Shown in pieces: positions 21,112 through 21,139 of a stretch of 21,139 nt of DNA. Under the pieces are notes generated by a model, which saw nothing but the letters and a program-made list of their open reading frames with translations, was not told the origin of the DNA and made no database searches. Within the stretch, counting starts at the first letter, position 1, and each line of letters opens with the position of its first letter. Where the stretch lies: the NCBI GenBank assembly GCA_028817255.1, contig JAPPQA010000018.1, positions 1 through 21,139 on the forward strand, given 5' to 3'. Both the position numbers and the translations under genes were made by a program. This DNA comes from Gammaproteobacteria bacterium. GTDB lineage: Bacteria; Pseudomonadota; Gammaproteobacteria; Porifericomitales; Porifericomitaceae.

Positions 21112-21139
21112 CGCAGCAGCCAAGCCGCCAGGCGCCGGC

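Larger units (their letters stand above)
20814..21139. other. Gene-free AT-rich terminal region with dyads
   Basis: 326 bp without a supported gene on either strand. After the terminator comes a 7-bp hairpin (20816-20835), then an AT-rich block at about 20850-20985 with several inverted repeats, then GC-rich sequence with a C-run/G-run hairpin. It may hold the promoter region of a gene beyond the window. Confidence 0.5.

Overview
The window looks like a chromosomal segment of a high-GC gammaproteobacterium. Two conserved gammaproteobacterial gene strings support this: ftsK-lolA-rarA-serS, and uvrC-pgsA followed by tRNA-Gly, tRNA-Cys and tRNA-Leu, the same order as E. coli uvrC-pgsA-glyW-cysT-leuZ. 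A Bax-inhibitor-1/YccA-type gene and a tRNA-Ser lie between them. The genus cannot be named from the sequence alone.

Layout. (1) Bases 1-3638: the 3' part of an unrecognised gene, then three tandem paralogues encoding exported proteins. Each has a signal peptide, a short cysteine-containing cap and an array of 23-residue MORN-type repeats (7, 11 and 10 units). (2) 3847-9695: ftsK, lolA, rarA and serS, tightly packed with 4-base overlaps or a 4-base gap. (3) 9707-12605: a three-gene proton-translocating transhydrogenase operon (alpha-1, alpha-2, beta), also coupled by overlapping ATGA junctions. (4) 12606-15115: an accessory island. It holds an AT-richer SAM-dependent methyltransferase gene, a second copy of the last 46 codons of pntB fused to the start of an unrelated ORF, a PD-(D/E)xK nuclease-like gene, and a convergent DNA methyltransferase gene overlapping the nuclease gene by 74 bp. 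The last two look like a restriction-modification pair. (5) 15319-17453: a BI-1 family membrane protein, tRNA-Ser(UGA), a glutathione S-transferase and a small lipoprotein. (6) 17817-20813: uvrC, pgsA, three tRNA genes and a strong hairpin terminator. (7) 20814-21139: a gene-free, partly AT-rich stretch with several dyads.

Functional reading. Most of the window is housekeeping: chromosome segregation at division (FtsK), lipoprotein traffic (LolA), replication-fork maintenance (RarA), seryl-tRNA charging with a serine tRNA nearby, NADPH supply (Pnt), excision repair (UvrC) and phosphatidylglycerol synthesis (PgsA). The unusual parts are the recently diversified MORN-repeat paralogue array next to ftsK and the island after pntB. 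The pntB tail duplication there is a molecular scar: 122 bp identical, then an abrupt switch to a diverged stretch. It shows that foreign DNA entered by recombination at the 3' end of pntB. I see no transposase, integrase, CRISPR array or phage structural gene.
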